Shown: positions 12,301 through 25,537 of the stretch, piece after piece
How the letters are laid out: every line of letters begins with the position of its first letter
Position numbering within the stretch: the stretch's first letter is position 1
Assembly (NCBI GenBank): GCA_038502055.1
Contig: JAXRKN010000037.1
Location: 6,604,501 to 6,668,500 of the forward strand
Length of the DNA stretch: 64,000 bases
Direction: 5' to 3'
Source of the DNA: Tanytarsus gracilentus
Taxonomy: Eukaryota; Arthropoda; Insecta; Diptera; Chironomidae
The notes under the pieces: generated by a model
Told to the model about the DNA's origin: nothing
Seen by the model: the letters and a program-made list of their open reading frames with translations, nothing else
Database searches by the model: none
Position numbers and translations under genes: made by a program

Positions 12301-15300
12301 CAAATTGTTTAATAAATTCTATGCAGCAGCCAGCAGTAGCATTCGAAGAGGAGAGAAAAAAAGTGCAATAGTAACAGGCGATTGTACAATGCCAACGTAA
12401 TTTCATGTAAAAAAGACCTTGTGAAATCATAGAAATGAGCAGAGCCACAATGTTGCAGTCATTTTGTCATAGAAAATCTAAAAAGTCTTTTTTCTCTCTT
12501 TTCTTGCATCGAATTTGTTTGTTTCAACAAGGGATGCGCATTTCTTGTGATTTCTTAAAAAAATTTAAATCAGTTTTTGAAAATTTATTGTAAATATTTG
12601 TAAAAACAGTTTTTACTGAATTTTCTTCCCTTGCATTTAAAATTTTAAACTCCAACCGAGATAATTTCATCTACAACAAGCAATAAAAAAGTAAATTTGC
12701 AAGTTGCATCTAAAATGAGAAGAAAAAAATGTTTTTGAAGCTGCAGCACTAACACAACTCGTACTAGAATGCAATTTTCTGCTATATTGCAACATCGGCG
12801 TCATGACGAAATGCATTTTAGTGTTTGCTGTGTTCACTCAAGAGACGACAGCAGTGACGGTTGAAAGGTGGGAGAGCTGAGAAAAAAAGAGTCAAATTGA
12901 AAGTGCTTTTGCTGCTGCCTCCAGTAAAGCTCAAATTGCATGCAGCCTCTCGAAAAGAACCCAGTAACCTAGCTATTCATGCCATGATCACAAACATAAA
13001 AACATTTTTTTCCTTGCACGTTTGCAAACACTTTTTTTCAGCCTTTGAATTTGAAGCATTTTTCAGTGCGCGCGTTCACTTTGCAGCAGCAAAAAAAAGA
13101 AATGAAAAATTCAACTTGCAATTGCAAGCACAACTTCAATTAATATATATGGAAGCAAGAGTGAGAGAGCGGCATGTGAACAGGTATATATGGAGGTGCT
13201 GTGTGTGGAGAGCTGTTGCAATCTCTCATTTTGCCAACATTGAAAATTCTATTGCACAATTCAGATGCAACGATGGAGATTTCTTAATTGCATTACTATT
13301 TAGCACACACAGAAGAGGGAGAGAGAAAAAAACTAATAATTTTATTCAATATTCGAGAACTGCTAGAGAGAAATTGAGCGAAAAATAAAAGGTAAATTGT
13401 GGCCTGAAGCATTTATGTCTGAAAAATAAATGCATTTCAATATGGAATGGCAAAAGAGTGAAAAAAAATGATGACTATCTTGCTTATTTTATTTTTACTT
13501 TATTAATTTTGTAATCGCTGCAACTTTGAGCAATGGATACTTTGAAATTTAGATTGTGCAAGTGAATGTGCTCATAAATATGAGCGCTCTCCAGGGATGG
13601 ACAATTACATTAATTAAAATTACAATTAACAAATTTTATAATTAGTAACTAATTTTTTTTTATTTTGTAATTAAATAAAAAATTTGTAATTTCCCACCTC
13701 AGCTTGTTGTTGCTGTTTTTTACCTTCACTCACTCCGTGCATTCGTAATAATCTGATTTTATTTAGTAAGTTGAAATAAATTTTGTTTTTTATATGCATT
13801 TTTATAAAAAAATAAATAAATCTGAATGAAATGAAGGAGAGAGGAGGGCAAATCATAAATATTATGACACATTTTACACTTTTGTTTGACTTTGATAAAT
13901 TGGATAGTTTAGCTTTGAAAGAATGGAATGAGAATCGGTCTGGAAAAAATTGAAACTCATTAAACTTCCTGCTAGAGATGACTTAAAGTTGGCAAATTGT
14001 GATGATTTATTGGGATGCATCACGAAATATTCAAAATTGTTAAAATATTTTTCCAAAAAAGATAAAATTAATAAATTTTAAAATTTTTTTAAAAAAAGCA
14101 TCCATCATGATCTGCAAAAGTCACCATCCCTGAAACTAATTTTCTCTCCTCCGAGTATTAGAAAGACAAATTACAGCACATCAAAACACACTCAGGTTCT
14201 GAATGGCATTGAAATCGAATGTATTGTGGGATATGTGAGATAGAAAAATTGATTTTTTGTGTCATATTTTATGTCCTTAGGGAAATGATTTCTCTCTAAT
14301 CTTTGATCAAATTTTATACCGAGTCATGGACGCATCATTTCTCTTCGAAATCCTCTCAGGAATATTTTCATCCTGAATGTGTGTGGTATAATTTTACATA
14401 ACGTTCTCACTAATCCCCAATGATGTCCTTTTGTGACTTTCATTTTGAAAAAAAAAATGCTACAGTCGAAGAGATAGAAAGCATAAAGTCAACGAAACGG
14501 CCGTAAAAGAGACAAGAAAAGAAGAAGAACGTTTTTTCTTGTCTCCTCCATTTCTTCCATCGCATCGTCGATTCTTTCTCTTCTCTCTCACTCCATATTT
14601 ATCGCACAATGCAAGCAAGAAAATTTTTCTTCAATTTTCTTCTCCTTTCTTGATATATTCTTAACACACCGTCGACGGTTTACTTTCGATTTCTTTTCGC
14701 TTTTGCTTCTGCACGCTTGCGTGTTCTGCCGACATTATTGTTGTTGTTGTGCTATAATCGTTAAGCCTTTTACTCCTCGCATTCCTCGCCAATTTCTTCC
14801 AGACGATCGCAGAAAAAAAGAATTTTTCTTCTCTCTCTTTTCGTGCTTTTGCAGACGCGTCGTTTTTATTTTCTTTCTCTTCTTTCACTGAAGGTTCTAT
14901 CGTGGCTTCTTCTGCTGCAATGGTCTCTCTTTTTTTGGTAGCTTCTTATTCACGTTTGAATTAATTTTTATGTGGATCACAAGTGCCTCAAATAACATAG
15001 TTTGAATCTCCTTTTTTTTATTGCTGAAAGAATTTAATTTTTTTGCTTCGTTTTCGTGTCTGTCTCACTTTTTGTGTACTCCTTTTTTGGCTTATGCTGT
15101 GTAATTATTGATTAAGAGCCTTCGCATATTTCCACGAGGAGAAATGAAGTTTGTGGTGTCGAATGAATATGCTTCGAATTTTTGTTGTGACAAATTAAGA
15201 AATTTTATTTCTAAAAAATCTAAAAATAATATTTTGAATTTTTTAAAAGCTATAAAAATGAAACAAAATCTTTTATCTGCATAGGAAATTAATAAAATTT

Positions 15301-17897
15301 GTTTGCTAGTCAACAAGATTTAAGTCAAACTTTAAAACTTGCCGTTTGCTAATTTGCATAATGTGGAACATTCACTGACGTCAAAACACAAACCTGATAT
15401 TGGAAAGTTAATGCCGTAGAATGTTTAAATATAAAGAATTGCATTCACATATTCTGATTAAGAGAAAGGAATTAATTAGCACACCTTAAAAAACATAAAA
15501 ATTATAATCAATTTTAAACGTCGATCATCTGAAATTAGCTAAAAGTGAAAGTAATCTATAAGTTTCAGAAAATTATGAACTGACACAATTTAGGCTTGAA
15601 ATCGTCACGACAACACTCTCTGAAGACAATTTCATCTCGGCTGACAAAAAAAATCATTTCCAATATCAGCATCAATTTGTTACATCATAGAGTATATTAT
15701 ATGAAAAAGCTAAGAGTGAGAGGAAAAAGTGAGAGAGAGAAAGATGAAAAAGGTCGGTGAAGTGAATTGTAGAAAGGATTTTTACTTTTATTATTTCAAC
15801 ATTTTTATTGGAGATCTCAAGCTGTGTTTCTACAAAAAAATGCATCGAAATCGAGTAGAATTTTAGTTGCAGCTGTATGGCAAATGTATGAGAAACTATG
15901 GTTTTGTGCAGTAATGGAAATAACCTTCAAATCATGCACTAGATTGGCCTGGAAAATTGAAAAGCTCGTGGTTGAGGTAGTAAAATAGTCATGGCTGGCA
16001 AAAGAAATCGAAAGTAAGTGTCTATGTGCACTCACAAAGCTAAGCTAACAAGCCACGATCTTAATGAAAAAAAAATATTGCAAAATTCTCTAACTGCCTC
16101 TGCTGCTGTACTGTTGTGATTGCAGTATGAATATATTTTAATGAGCGAGCTTATGACCGTAATCGAATTGACAGCCAGTAGCGGCAAGCAAGAATGATCA
16201 TCATCATCCAGGATTGTTAATTTTATAACTTTATTTATAAAATTATAAAAACATTTTTAAATTTAGGTTAAAATCATAATTTTTTAAAAAGTTTTAGTTT
16301 TTTTAAATTCATTTTGGCGAATTCAATTTTTTTAAATTCTTAATTTTTGATTTTATCAAACTGTCAGAAATTTGAATTTTAAAAAACTTTTAAAAGTCAA
16401 AAAATCTACACGTGTGCAACTCGGGTCTAACAAGACGATCAATTTCAACATTTGCAATAGATTGCACTTCTCATACATGCCATAAACATTATTGCCGATC
16501 ACTTCACTGATGTTGCAATAGTATTTTTCTCCCACTCTTTATCCTCAAATCGATCTCATCTCATTCTATGCACATACACATTTCTTTCTTTAAGATTCTT
16601 GAAATGTGTCAGTCATCCTCTCGTCAAAATAAAAAAGAAAAATCTAAAAACGGCAAGGCAAAAAAAGAAATAAATGTTAAAGTGAGAGAGAGAAAAAAAG
16701 GTTAAGAAATCAACATTTCGTGTATGAAGTTTGTTGTGTGCTTGAAAGCAGAGAAGAAAAAAAATCACTTCTTTTTTCCTCTCGTCTCGAATTGCTCGGG
16801 CACACAGCAACAATTTTCAAGGTCAATATATTTCTTTCTTCTCTCACTCACTATGTGGTGCTTGTGTAGATTTTATAACCAATTTCATCTCTCTTTCTTC
16901 TCGTCCACAAAAAATTATTCTTCTCCTGCTCTTTGCTGATTGTCCAGACACATACATTTTCCTTATTTTCGACATAAAGTCAGTTAGACGCTCATCGATA
17001 TCATGTCAGTCGATATAGGCTTGATTATACATTAGCATTCTTACTGTTATATGATCACGAAACGGGTGAAGTGTGGTTTTAAATTCCTCAGCACGGACCT
17101 GTTGAGTAAACTCTCAGCGAAATTTTTTTCTCGCCATGATCATTGCAAATTTTTGCGTCACGATTTTAATTTTTCAAATCATCAATGATCTTAATAAAAA
17201 TCGTGAAAACTTCATCTTTCTTTTTTTTCTAAAAAATGCGCTCACATCACACCACTCATGCCTTAACCGCTGCTGCTCTACTTCACAATCAAGGACCACT
17301 CTAGCATTACGAAATATGCGAATATTGCAACGAAAAAAGTGAGCGAGAATGGCGAAATTAAGAAGCGAAAAAGAAATGAAAAAGTGAATCACAAAAGAAA
17401 GAACGAAAGCAATCTCGACATCTCTCATAAAGCCTTTTTTTTCGAGACTACTCTTTCGGATCGTGAACAATGCGCAATTTTTATACATGCCGTTTTTGTG
17501 TTGGTACCTCCAAAAAAAACAAGATTTCTTTTCTCGGATTTTCTTCTTAATTCTTTTTTCCTTTCTTCTCTTTCCTTTTTTTTTTGGAGTACACGAGATG
17601 AGGGCAATATTTCGAGTGTGATGAAAGGATTACTTTCGATATCTTAAGACAGCATTAACACATTTTCATTCTTTGCCCAATGTCTACGAAATGCGACTAG
17701 CTTTTGTTACTTTTTCACTTCGATGCATTCATTCTCTTGTCAAATCTTCGCTTGCCTCACATGAAATCGATTTCACTCTTTAAATCTCTAAATTTTTAAA
17801 GTTCACCGAGTCACACAAATATTGAAATTACATTAAAATTTCAGTAATTTCAAATGAATTTCTCGAGGCATTGTAGAAACATGTGTTTCGTTATGAA
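6322..17897. other. Gene-free region upstream of G alpha-s
   Basis: About 11.6 kb with no recognisable coding exon. The first few hundred bases should be G alpha-s leader and promoter. Short (GAGA)n or (CTCT)n tracts recur, for example near 6836-6850, 8786-8803 and 9445-9456, and could be GAGA-factor type sites. A 175-codon open frame at 12861-13388 shows no domain and begins at a non-ATG codon. The stretch around 12160-13300 is unusually rich in TTGCA/TGCAA words. Nothing else is recognised. Confidence 0.5.
9412..10300 (-). other. Possible untranslated leader exon of the G alpha-s gene
   Basis: On the minus strand GACG is followed by GTAAGT at 9411-9406, a strong donor. The sequence upstream of it (higher coordinates) is purine/pyrimidine-rich with many GAGAG-type motifs. 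A possible acceptor (TTATTTGCAG) lies near 6560, upstream of the start codon. The outer boundary is a guess. This rests only on splice-site likeness. Confidence 0.2.
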
Positions 17898-17921
17898 CTG
17901 AATACATTTTAGATTTTTTTA
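17898..17921. repeat. Target-site duplication, left copy (24 bp)
   Basis: These 24 bases, beginning CTGAATACATTTTAG, recur exactly at 19244-19267. The length and perfect identity are typical of target-primed insertion by a non-LTR retrotransposon machinery. Confidence 0.85.
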
Positions 17922-19243
17922 GATAGATAGATAGATAGATAGATGACAAAGAGGTAGCCGCTGGAGTTACCAGGAGGACGCGCCGTTTTAATTTTTTTCC
18001 ATAGCTCGAAGCTTAGGCTAAGGATAAAAACGTAATCATGCAGAACTCTTAAGATTTCTCTTAAGAATAGAGTATAAATACCCCTTTTTTCCCCCTCAAC
18101 AGCAGGCGTCCCCGCGGGAATCGCCCACCTCGGGAGCTGCAAATCATATCTTGAGAAAGACGTGAATGACGATCGAACAACCCCTCTTCGTAGTTATAAA
18201 TAAAACGTTATGGACGTCCGGCAATGAGAACATACGATCCGGACGTTGTTACCCATAACGGAAATAATTGCAGCTGTACACAGTCTTGTTGTCGCTCATT
18301 GAGTGTTTCCAACTAAGACAGCCTCAAGTGAATCTTACGATTGCAGTTGGAAAAATAAATAAATCAAAGGTGGTTTCGACGGCATTGTATAAAAGTTACC
18401 GCCACTACAACCTTCCTCAGCCCTGACATGCTGTTAGGCACTGGCCCACCACATCACATAACATAAAACATTCAACATAAATTTATAAAGTATTAAGTAA
18501 ACCAATTGTACAAAAGTTTGGTTTTCATCAACCTTCCTCCATCTAATCTAGTTGATTAGCATGGGTAGTACAGGTATTCAAGTTTCGTCCGTAAGTACTC
18601 ACTACTTCCTTCCTCAACTGGTACTAAGATTAAAGTTGGTTTTGTTGGATACAAGAAAGTAATATAAATAATTTACTTCAATGTGAAGAATCAATTTAAT
18701 CAAGTATTTTGGAAAAAAAAAAATAATAAGAGGAAATAAAAAAAGTTTAAATAAATAAAATAAAAATAACAATAATATTTAGGAATTATAAAAATGATGC
18801 TGTTTTAAAGAAAATTTAATTATAAAATTTTTAATAGAAGGTGTAATGAAAATAAAAATAAAAATTTGGGTTAAAAATTTTTTGATGAAAAATAAGATAG
18901 TTGGTAGTGAGTAAAATAAAACTTTTTAAACTATTATTTGAACGTTTCAATGTGAAAAATATAGAAAGTGATTAGTTAAACACTTTAAGCAAGAATGAGT
19001 GCACTTTTGACTACTTAAATGATTAAAAATTAAAAATTAAAGGAAAAATTTTAAAATATTTTTTCACTCATTCTTGCTTTTTACCTGACTTGAATTGATA
19101 AACTCGATGTTTTTTGGATGAACTGACGACTAAACAACTCGATGATGTTAATTTTTTAACTAAAAACACACTGTAATACTATAAAAAGAATATTTAAATT
19201 ATTTTGTTTTGTTTACCCTGAGAGGGGCGAACAACTTTTCATC
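17922..19243 (-). mobile_element. Non-LTR-type retroposon insertion (about 1.3 kb)
   Basis: The segment lies between perfect 24-bp direct repeats. Next to the left repeat sits a (GATA)n run (17922-17944), which on the minus strand is a (TATC)n 3' tail. The element therefore points leftwards, with its 5' end at 19243. Composition changes sharply: 17950-18620 is much richer in G+C than its surroundings. No reverse-transcriptase motif is visible; a 78-codon open frame at 17909-18142 runs through the tail and is not protein-like. The element could be a truncated autonomous copy or a non-autonomous family. It shares a module of about 90 bases with the insertion at 24607-25537, so the two belong to related families. 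Confidence 0.75.
18206..18260. repeat. Perfect-arm hairpin inside the first retroposon
   Basis: The left arm CGTTATGG+ACGTCCGG (18206-18221) pairs with CCGGACGT (18239-18246) and CCATAACG (18253-18260), leaving an 18-base loop and a 6-base bulge on one side. It could be a structured RNA element of the retroposon. Confidence 0.6.
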
Positions 19244-19267
19244 CTGAATACATTTTAGATTTTTTTA
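19244..19267. repeat. Target-site duplication, right copy (24 bp)
   Basis: Exact copy of 17898-17921; it marks the 5' boundary of the leftward-pointing retroposon. Confidence 0.85.
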
Positions 19268-22200
19268 TGGGGAAACTTTAATGAGGGTCAAAATGTTAAG
19301 GCTTATCTAATTTTATATTTTTTTCCTCTCCAAAGGCTGTTCAAGGGAAGGATATTTTTCGAGTTGAAATTAACAAAACTTTTCCTTTCACCTTGATTGT
19401 AGTTTTCTAAGTTTAAAATCGCTAATTACTTCAAAACTAAAAACTTAGATTAGCATCTCTTATAAAAAGTTGTTAATAAAAATTAAGACTTTGCAAGGTT
19501 ACTTAATACCATGGGCAATGAAGTTATTAACACTTTAATTCCTATAATGAATTTTATTCACGCTGTAATATTGTACAATTTCCTTCTAAGAAAAAAAAAG
19601 TTATTATAAAATTGTTCCCTCGCCTATGAAGAAGACATTTCGTGCTTTTAAATGAGACATACGTTCAGTAATTGCCGATATCATCCGCCTTGTGACCTCC
19701 TATCAACAATTTGATCTCATGCTTAACGTTCTCAATGACCAATGAAATTGACTACTCATGCCATTCTAATGTTAAGTGTTTACAAAGACAATGTGATGGA
19801 AGAAGAAGAGGAGGGAAGGGGGAAAGATGTGAAAAAACAAACACATTAAATCTCTTGTAAGCTTAAGTTTCAGTCAGCAGCATCGAGAAAATAATTAGCT
19901 GCTTCATCACAATGAAAAAGTGACAAAAGTTTTGATCCATGAGCGCATTGCAAATTTTCTAGAGGTATAAAATCGCATTTCGTGAGGTTCCTTTCAAAAA
20001 AAATATAAATTTAAATCTTGCTGCGAATTTCACATTAACGTCAGGTTAAAACCTTTAACCGTTTTGTCTGCAGAGTGGTGCGAAGAAGAAAAAACAATTC
20101 CAAGCCACAATAACCTTGACGATTCGTCTTTCGAGAAAGAGAGAAGATCGTCATTACCCAAAACCTCACGGAATCTATTGAAAAATCATTTTTTTCCTTC
20201 TCTCTATCTCACTCACCTCTCAAATGAGTTTGGATTCTTATTCCTTCATCATAATTCTGTGCCGTGTGCACACCGTTCCACTATATGCAGAAAAAAAACG
20301 TCAAGCTACAAAACTCTCTTGCTGCGTGTGCACACAAAGAACGAACAAAAAATCGCACGGAAAGGTTAAAAAAATCAGACGGTCGTGGTCGGTCGAAGCG
20401 CAATTAATAGATCGCTAAAATTAACGGTAATTGCTTAAGCATGAATTGAAAATCTTTAAGTGTAAGTAAAGTGTTAGATGTCAAAAAAACTAGAAAACTT
20501 TAAACTCGTTTTTTTCTGTGTTACATAATTCATGAATATTTCCTCAAAAGCAATTTGAAAATCACCTTGAAAGTCACACGGACAACATTGACTCATTTCC
20601 TCTTCTCTCATGACAACACAGTAAAAATTCTAATCTCCATTGGATGTGCAACGGCAATCCTTTCAAAATAAAAAGAAGGAGAAATTCGAGATATTTTGAT
20701 TAATGTTGAATAATTTAGAGACAAGGAATCGTTTGCAAAAGATCCGCGCGCGAGCACGAGGAAAAGAAAAGAGATGGAACAACAAAAATGTAATTTAAAA
20801 ATCTTTTTTTTCTCGCATTATAATTTCGTGTATAGATGGGAGAGAGAGAGACCCGAAATGTTGCTGCTGCTTTTTTTGTAGGTTTTCTTCAAACGTCTTC
20901 AAGGTGATCTTACGCTTATGAATGTCTGCCGTAGCTCTTTTTTTTCGGTAGGAATGGATGGTTGTTGTAATTATTCTTTTGTTGCCTTAATTTTTTTACG
21001 AACAATTTTTCTTCTTACCACCACCACCTTCTTCTTGTTCTCGAGCAATTCTTCTCGCTTCTTCAACTTTAGTCGAATAAATTTATTTATATTCGCATTT
21101 TCGTGTGCATCGCCACAAGTCGTCTCTCTTTATACCTCTCTTTTTTACCATTAATTAGCACCACTTCTCGAGTTGATTTTTTTTGCACTCGAATGTGAAT
21201 TTGAGACTCACTTTTGTAGATGGTATATTGCGTCTATTGTTAATTGTTTATTGTGTGAGAGAGGCGCAAAGATTTATCATTGAAGATTCGTGTAAGACTT
21301 TATATATTTTTTGGAAATGATGTTTTTTAAATGCTCAAGTCTCATGCTGGAAGTGAGGAATTAATCAAAGAAACATTTCAATGCCAAATCTGATTTGTGC
21401 TATGCGAGAGAAGTAAATGCATCCATAATATACATTAGACAGTTAATAAATGATGATCATCATCATATGTAATATCTGTCAGGCGAATAATCACGAAAAG
21501 CTAATAATTCCTTAATTAAATTCAACATTTTTCATCTCGAGAGGCTTTTCAAAAAGCGATTGATCGAGAGAGAGAATTTAGTAATGATTTGATAATAAGA
21601 GCAATTTTTTTTTTGTTAAGAAGATTTTCCCTAAAAATAAACTAAATTTTTTAGATTCTTACATTAAATTTTTATAAGCTAAAAACTGAAAATATTGATA
21701 AGTTTCAATCATTCATGAGATAGCAGTTGAAGAAGAGGGAAAATTTTAAATAACTGTTTCTTAACTTATTGAAAGATTTTTGCAGCTGCCGACGTGCCTA
21801 GAAACGAGAAATTTATCACAACTGACGCCAGCAATCAAATCAACCGTTTACTAGCTCCAACTCACATCGCATCTCATCCACAAGAGCAATAATTTACGTA
21901 ACGCACTTAAACTAGTTTCCAGCATTCCACTTTAAACTGCGTGCCGATCCATTTCTCTTATCAATCAATTTTCCAATAGCAGCAGCCGATCGGCTCTTCA
22001 TACTCGCTCAATTTCTTCTTGTTTTCTCATCATTGAAATCTTTTTCTCTCGCTCACTCTTTTCTTAGCTAGAAAGCAAGGATGTTATGAAGGTTAAAAAG
22101 CTGATAGAGTGAGATGGAGAGAATCATCAGTGAGCTCAAGTATCATACAGATGACATTGAGGTCTCTCCGGCATGTTTCCTGTATTTAAGTTCAAAGAAA

Positions 22201-24581
22201 TCACACTACACTGATTGCGAGGTGAAGAGCACTAGTCAGGAGTGAAATCACAATTAGTAGCACATTAAATCGTAAAATGCTTTTAATTAAATCTTTTTTT
22301 TCTGCAGCTCCTTCTTACTTAAATCCGACATTGTGCATTTGCAGAGTTCATTTGTTCTCCGCAATATACCTCACTCTCGTGCATATTTAAAAAATAAAAT
22401 TAATTACTTCATTATTTCAGAACATTTAACAACTGCGTTCAGAAGATGAATTAATTAATTATTTTTACCTCACTTGCTTTTTAATTTACAACATTGTAAA
22501 ATATCACCTTGAGATTGTCGGCGACAATGACGAAGAAAATCATAAGTTTCTTTTATTTTTTTCATATCACAAATGAACTTTAATCACTTCGCATATAATA
22601 TCGTGGCTTGAGTCGCATATACGAAAAATCTCTTCACTTTTTACTGAAAAGGTGTGAGCGTTTTTTTCCCTTGGAAATATTTCTCTTATCTTGTTGTAAT
22701 ACCTCCAAAAAACAGGTGATATGTACACGAGAATTTCTTCATGACTATACTTTTTTTTCGAGTGTTCGCCACGATGAGATAAGAAATTACTTCTGGGTGT
22801 AAATTAATTTTTATTTCCTGATCTCATGGACTTTTTTTTATTTGGAGAGTTAAGGAAATTGCGCAAGGCTTATGATTTGATAAAAGTTGTATCGAAAAAT
22901 TTTACGTTAAACGCTTTTTAACAATTTATTATTTGACAGATTAATTATAGTATGTCAATTATTTGTCTAAAGTTACAATGACTTTTACAGTACAAAATAA
23001 ATATTTCAAGTTTAAAATTCTTAATTCTTAACTTGTTTAAAAGTACATCGAGAGAACAATAAAATTTTCAAAGCAATTAACAAAATGTAAAACTTTAAGC
23101 GATCATGGTCATAAAGCCATGGGCATTGAAAAAATGAAGTAAGAATTCAATCAAAAAAGTCGACTCAATTGAGAAATAAATGATTTAAGAGGCTAAAAAT
23201 ACATGTTCTTTCCACTTCCTCATCAGCTAAATAGTGAGAAGAGAAAAAGCTTTTGCGCACGAAGCTTAAGAAACTCATTAAAATCGCATTAAAAAGCTTC
23301 CCTTTGTATTCTTATTCTAGATGCCAATTTATTTTACACGTTCAAGAAAATCACAACAGACGGTTGAAGGCTTGTGCATAATTGAGAAAAATAATTTTTT
23401 TTCGCAACCCATCTGACATCACACGCATGTATAACAACAATGCAATCTCTTTCTCCCTTCACAAATTCCCTCCTCATATATTCCGCTTATCGCTGCATGC
23501 ACATTCAAAAGAAATTTTTCGCAAAAACCACTCTTTCCCCGCACCATCGTTCAAAATTTATTAATTTTAATTGTTAAACGAAAAATGGGTGAGAGAGAGA
23601 AAGAATTAAGGGTCCTCTCAAAATTCTTCTTCTTATTCGCTTCTTTCCTCGCACATACATATTTACGACGTATCGTTGTCGCTCTTTGTGAATATTCAAT
23701 TTCATTTCCATCATCATAGGCACAGTCAGCGCGCCGAGTGAGTGAAGTATAATGGAAAAGTAAATTTCATATATGAGAGAAACTAGTATTTTCAAGGCCA
23801 CGCAACGCTTTACACTCACTCAATTTTTGTGTGTTAGTAGGAGCGCTTATAATTCGTCGCAACATTCGGCGGAGTCGAATATAATCTGAAAGTGACGAAA
23901 TGACTGTTTCTTTTCTGGAATGTATTTTTTTCCTCTTCGTCGTTTGTTTCTCTTCCTCAAACGCTGCGCACATAATTTTATTTTCGAATAGAAAGATCAT
24001 CGATGAATGGAAATTGAGTGAATGTGAAGGATGATGGGCGGAAAATGGAGAAGAGGGGCATAAGGCACACTTATAAAGTGCTTGAAACTGAATTATTGAA
24101 GTTATAAATTAGCATGTGAAATTTCACAGAAAGTGAAGTGGAATAGCACACTCGAAAAATGTTCACCCACGAAAAGGGCGATGCTGTAAACATACAGTGC
24201 CGAGAATAGAATATGTGCGAAGTATTTTTAAACAGAAAATTTTCACCGAACCTGTTGTTTAAAATTTCAGTTTCAAGGGCTTCCCTTTCCTTTCCCCCTT
24301 TCCAATTACTTTCTCGAGTTACTTACGTTCGAATGCGGTGCCTCCTAAAAATAGATCATCGCATCGAGATAACTAAAAATTTCTTCTTCTCCTTTTAATT
24401 ACTCAGTCAGTGTGAAAGTCTCTCGATTTTCGGTTATAAACTATTCATTTCCCATGATCGACTATGCCCGCATTTGTGAGCATTTTTAAATGCAAAAATT
24501 AAAAAGTAAGAAGAAGAAACTTTGAAGCGGAAAGTTGAAAGTGACATTTTTGAGAATTCTAACGTTTTTTAATTTTTTTTA
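19268..24581. other. Gene-free AT-rich stretch between the two retroposons
   Basis: No recognisable coding exon or RNA gene. Two copies of the palindrome GTGTGCACAC occur at about 20264 and 20328. Short GA-rich runs are scattered through it. Open frames present (for example 20064-20369) have biased, non-conserved-looking composition and I do not treat them as genes. Confidence 0.5.
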
Positions 24582-24606
24582 AGAAATCAAAAGCTTTTTG
24601 TTAAAA
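24582..24606. repeat. Target-site duplication, left copy (25 bp)
   Basis: These 25 bases, beginning AGAAATCAAAAGC, recur exactly at 25538-25562. They bracket the second retroposon. Confidence 0.85.
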
Positions 24607-25537
24607 GAAAGTTTTCCCTGTTTTACAAGAGTGTTGTCTCTAATTTTTCTTTAATGTTTTATTGTTTACTTAATTTTTTATTTTTTATGTTTTTCTTAAA
24701 AATTCATCGGTCAATCGTTAAATCACGTAAGGAAGTGAGAATGAGGAAAAATAATTTGAGGGAAAAATTTCTGAGAAAAATTTCACTCTCATTCGTTGCT
24801 TTTTCTCGCTCATTCTCCTTCGGAGAGTAACTCTCTAAATATTTTCTTTAATATGAATTTTTTTTTTTTTTTTTTTTAATTGTAAAACTTATTTTAATAA
24901 TTTATTTTTTTTAAATATTGTTTTAAATTTCGTTTTGTTAATGTTTGTCTGTTCTGTGCCGTGAGTGGTCCAGCCTATAACGGTTAGTTAAGGCTGAGGA
25001 CGGTAGTAGTGACGGACTTTTTCAATGCCGTCGACACTTTTTTTATTTTGTATTTCGGGGGACAGCGGGACTTTAGGCAATCCGGCTTTTCTCTAAGTGA
25101 TTTGAAATATATTGTTGATTTGGTTTTGATTAGTTGGAAACTGTATTATCTGTTCAGTAAACAAGACTGTTCTCAACCGTGTTTCTATAGAAACTACAAA
25201 CAAATATCATTCGAAAAAAAAATTAAAATTACAAAAAACAAAAACACTAACACACTAACATGGCCGTAAAGGTATTTTAAAATGCCCTATTAACCAACGC
25301 TGATGGTAGAGGGTGGTTGGCCCGCATCGTTCTCCTAACGATTATCTAATTGTATTTTTCCGGAAGGGGTTTGTTCGTAACCTGTGGCTTGTATCGACTG
25401 TAGATACTTGCCTAAGTAGCCCGCTAGACCCTGCTTTTCCGAGGAATCGGGGGTCAATCATGTGTGGTTGCGTTGGACGTCTCTCCTACTTCGGTAGTGG
25501 CCACCTAATCGTCATCTAATCTAATCTAATCTAATCT
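24607..25537 (+). mobile_element. Non-LTR-type retroposon insertion (about 0.93 kb)
   Basis: Lies between perfect 25-bp direct repeats and ends in a (TAATC)n tail at about 25513-25537, so it points rightwards. A run of about 20 T sits near 24860-24880. Its 24955-25050 segment matches the minus-strand copy in the first insertion (shared words GGCTGAGGA and CAATGCCGTCGA). The 3' region, 25300-25510, is G+C-rich relative to the host DNA. No reverse-transcriptase or endonuclease motif is seen. The short open frames at 25009-25269 and 25313-25519 match nothing I recognise. It is probably a non-autonomous or truncated element. Confidence 0.75.

Noticed and set aside
12861..13388. 175-codon open frame treated as a possible gene
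   Set aside because: It begins at a non-ATG codon, has no domain or conserved-looking motif, no splice or promoter context, and its composition follows the surrounding DNA.
17909..18142. 78-codon minus-strand frame considered as retroposon protein
   Set aside because: It runs through the (TATC)n tail and has no reverse-transcriptase or nuclease motif, so it is probably 3' untranslated sequence.
18989..19076. Inverted pair AGCAAGAATGAGTG / CACTCATTCTTGCT considered as a MITE
   Set aside because: Only 14-base arms, lying inside the larger retroposon bounded by the 24-bp duplication; it is part of that element.
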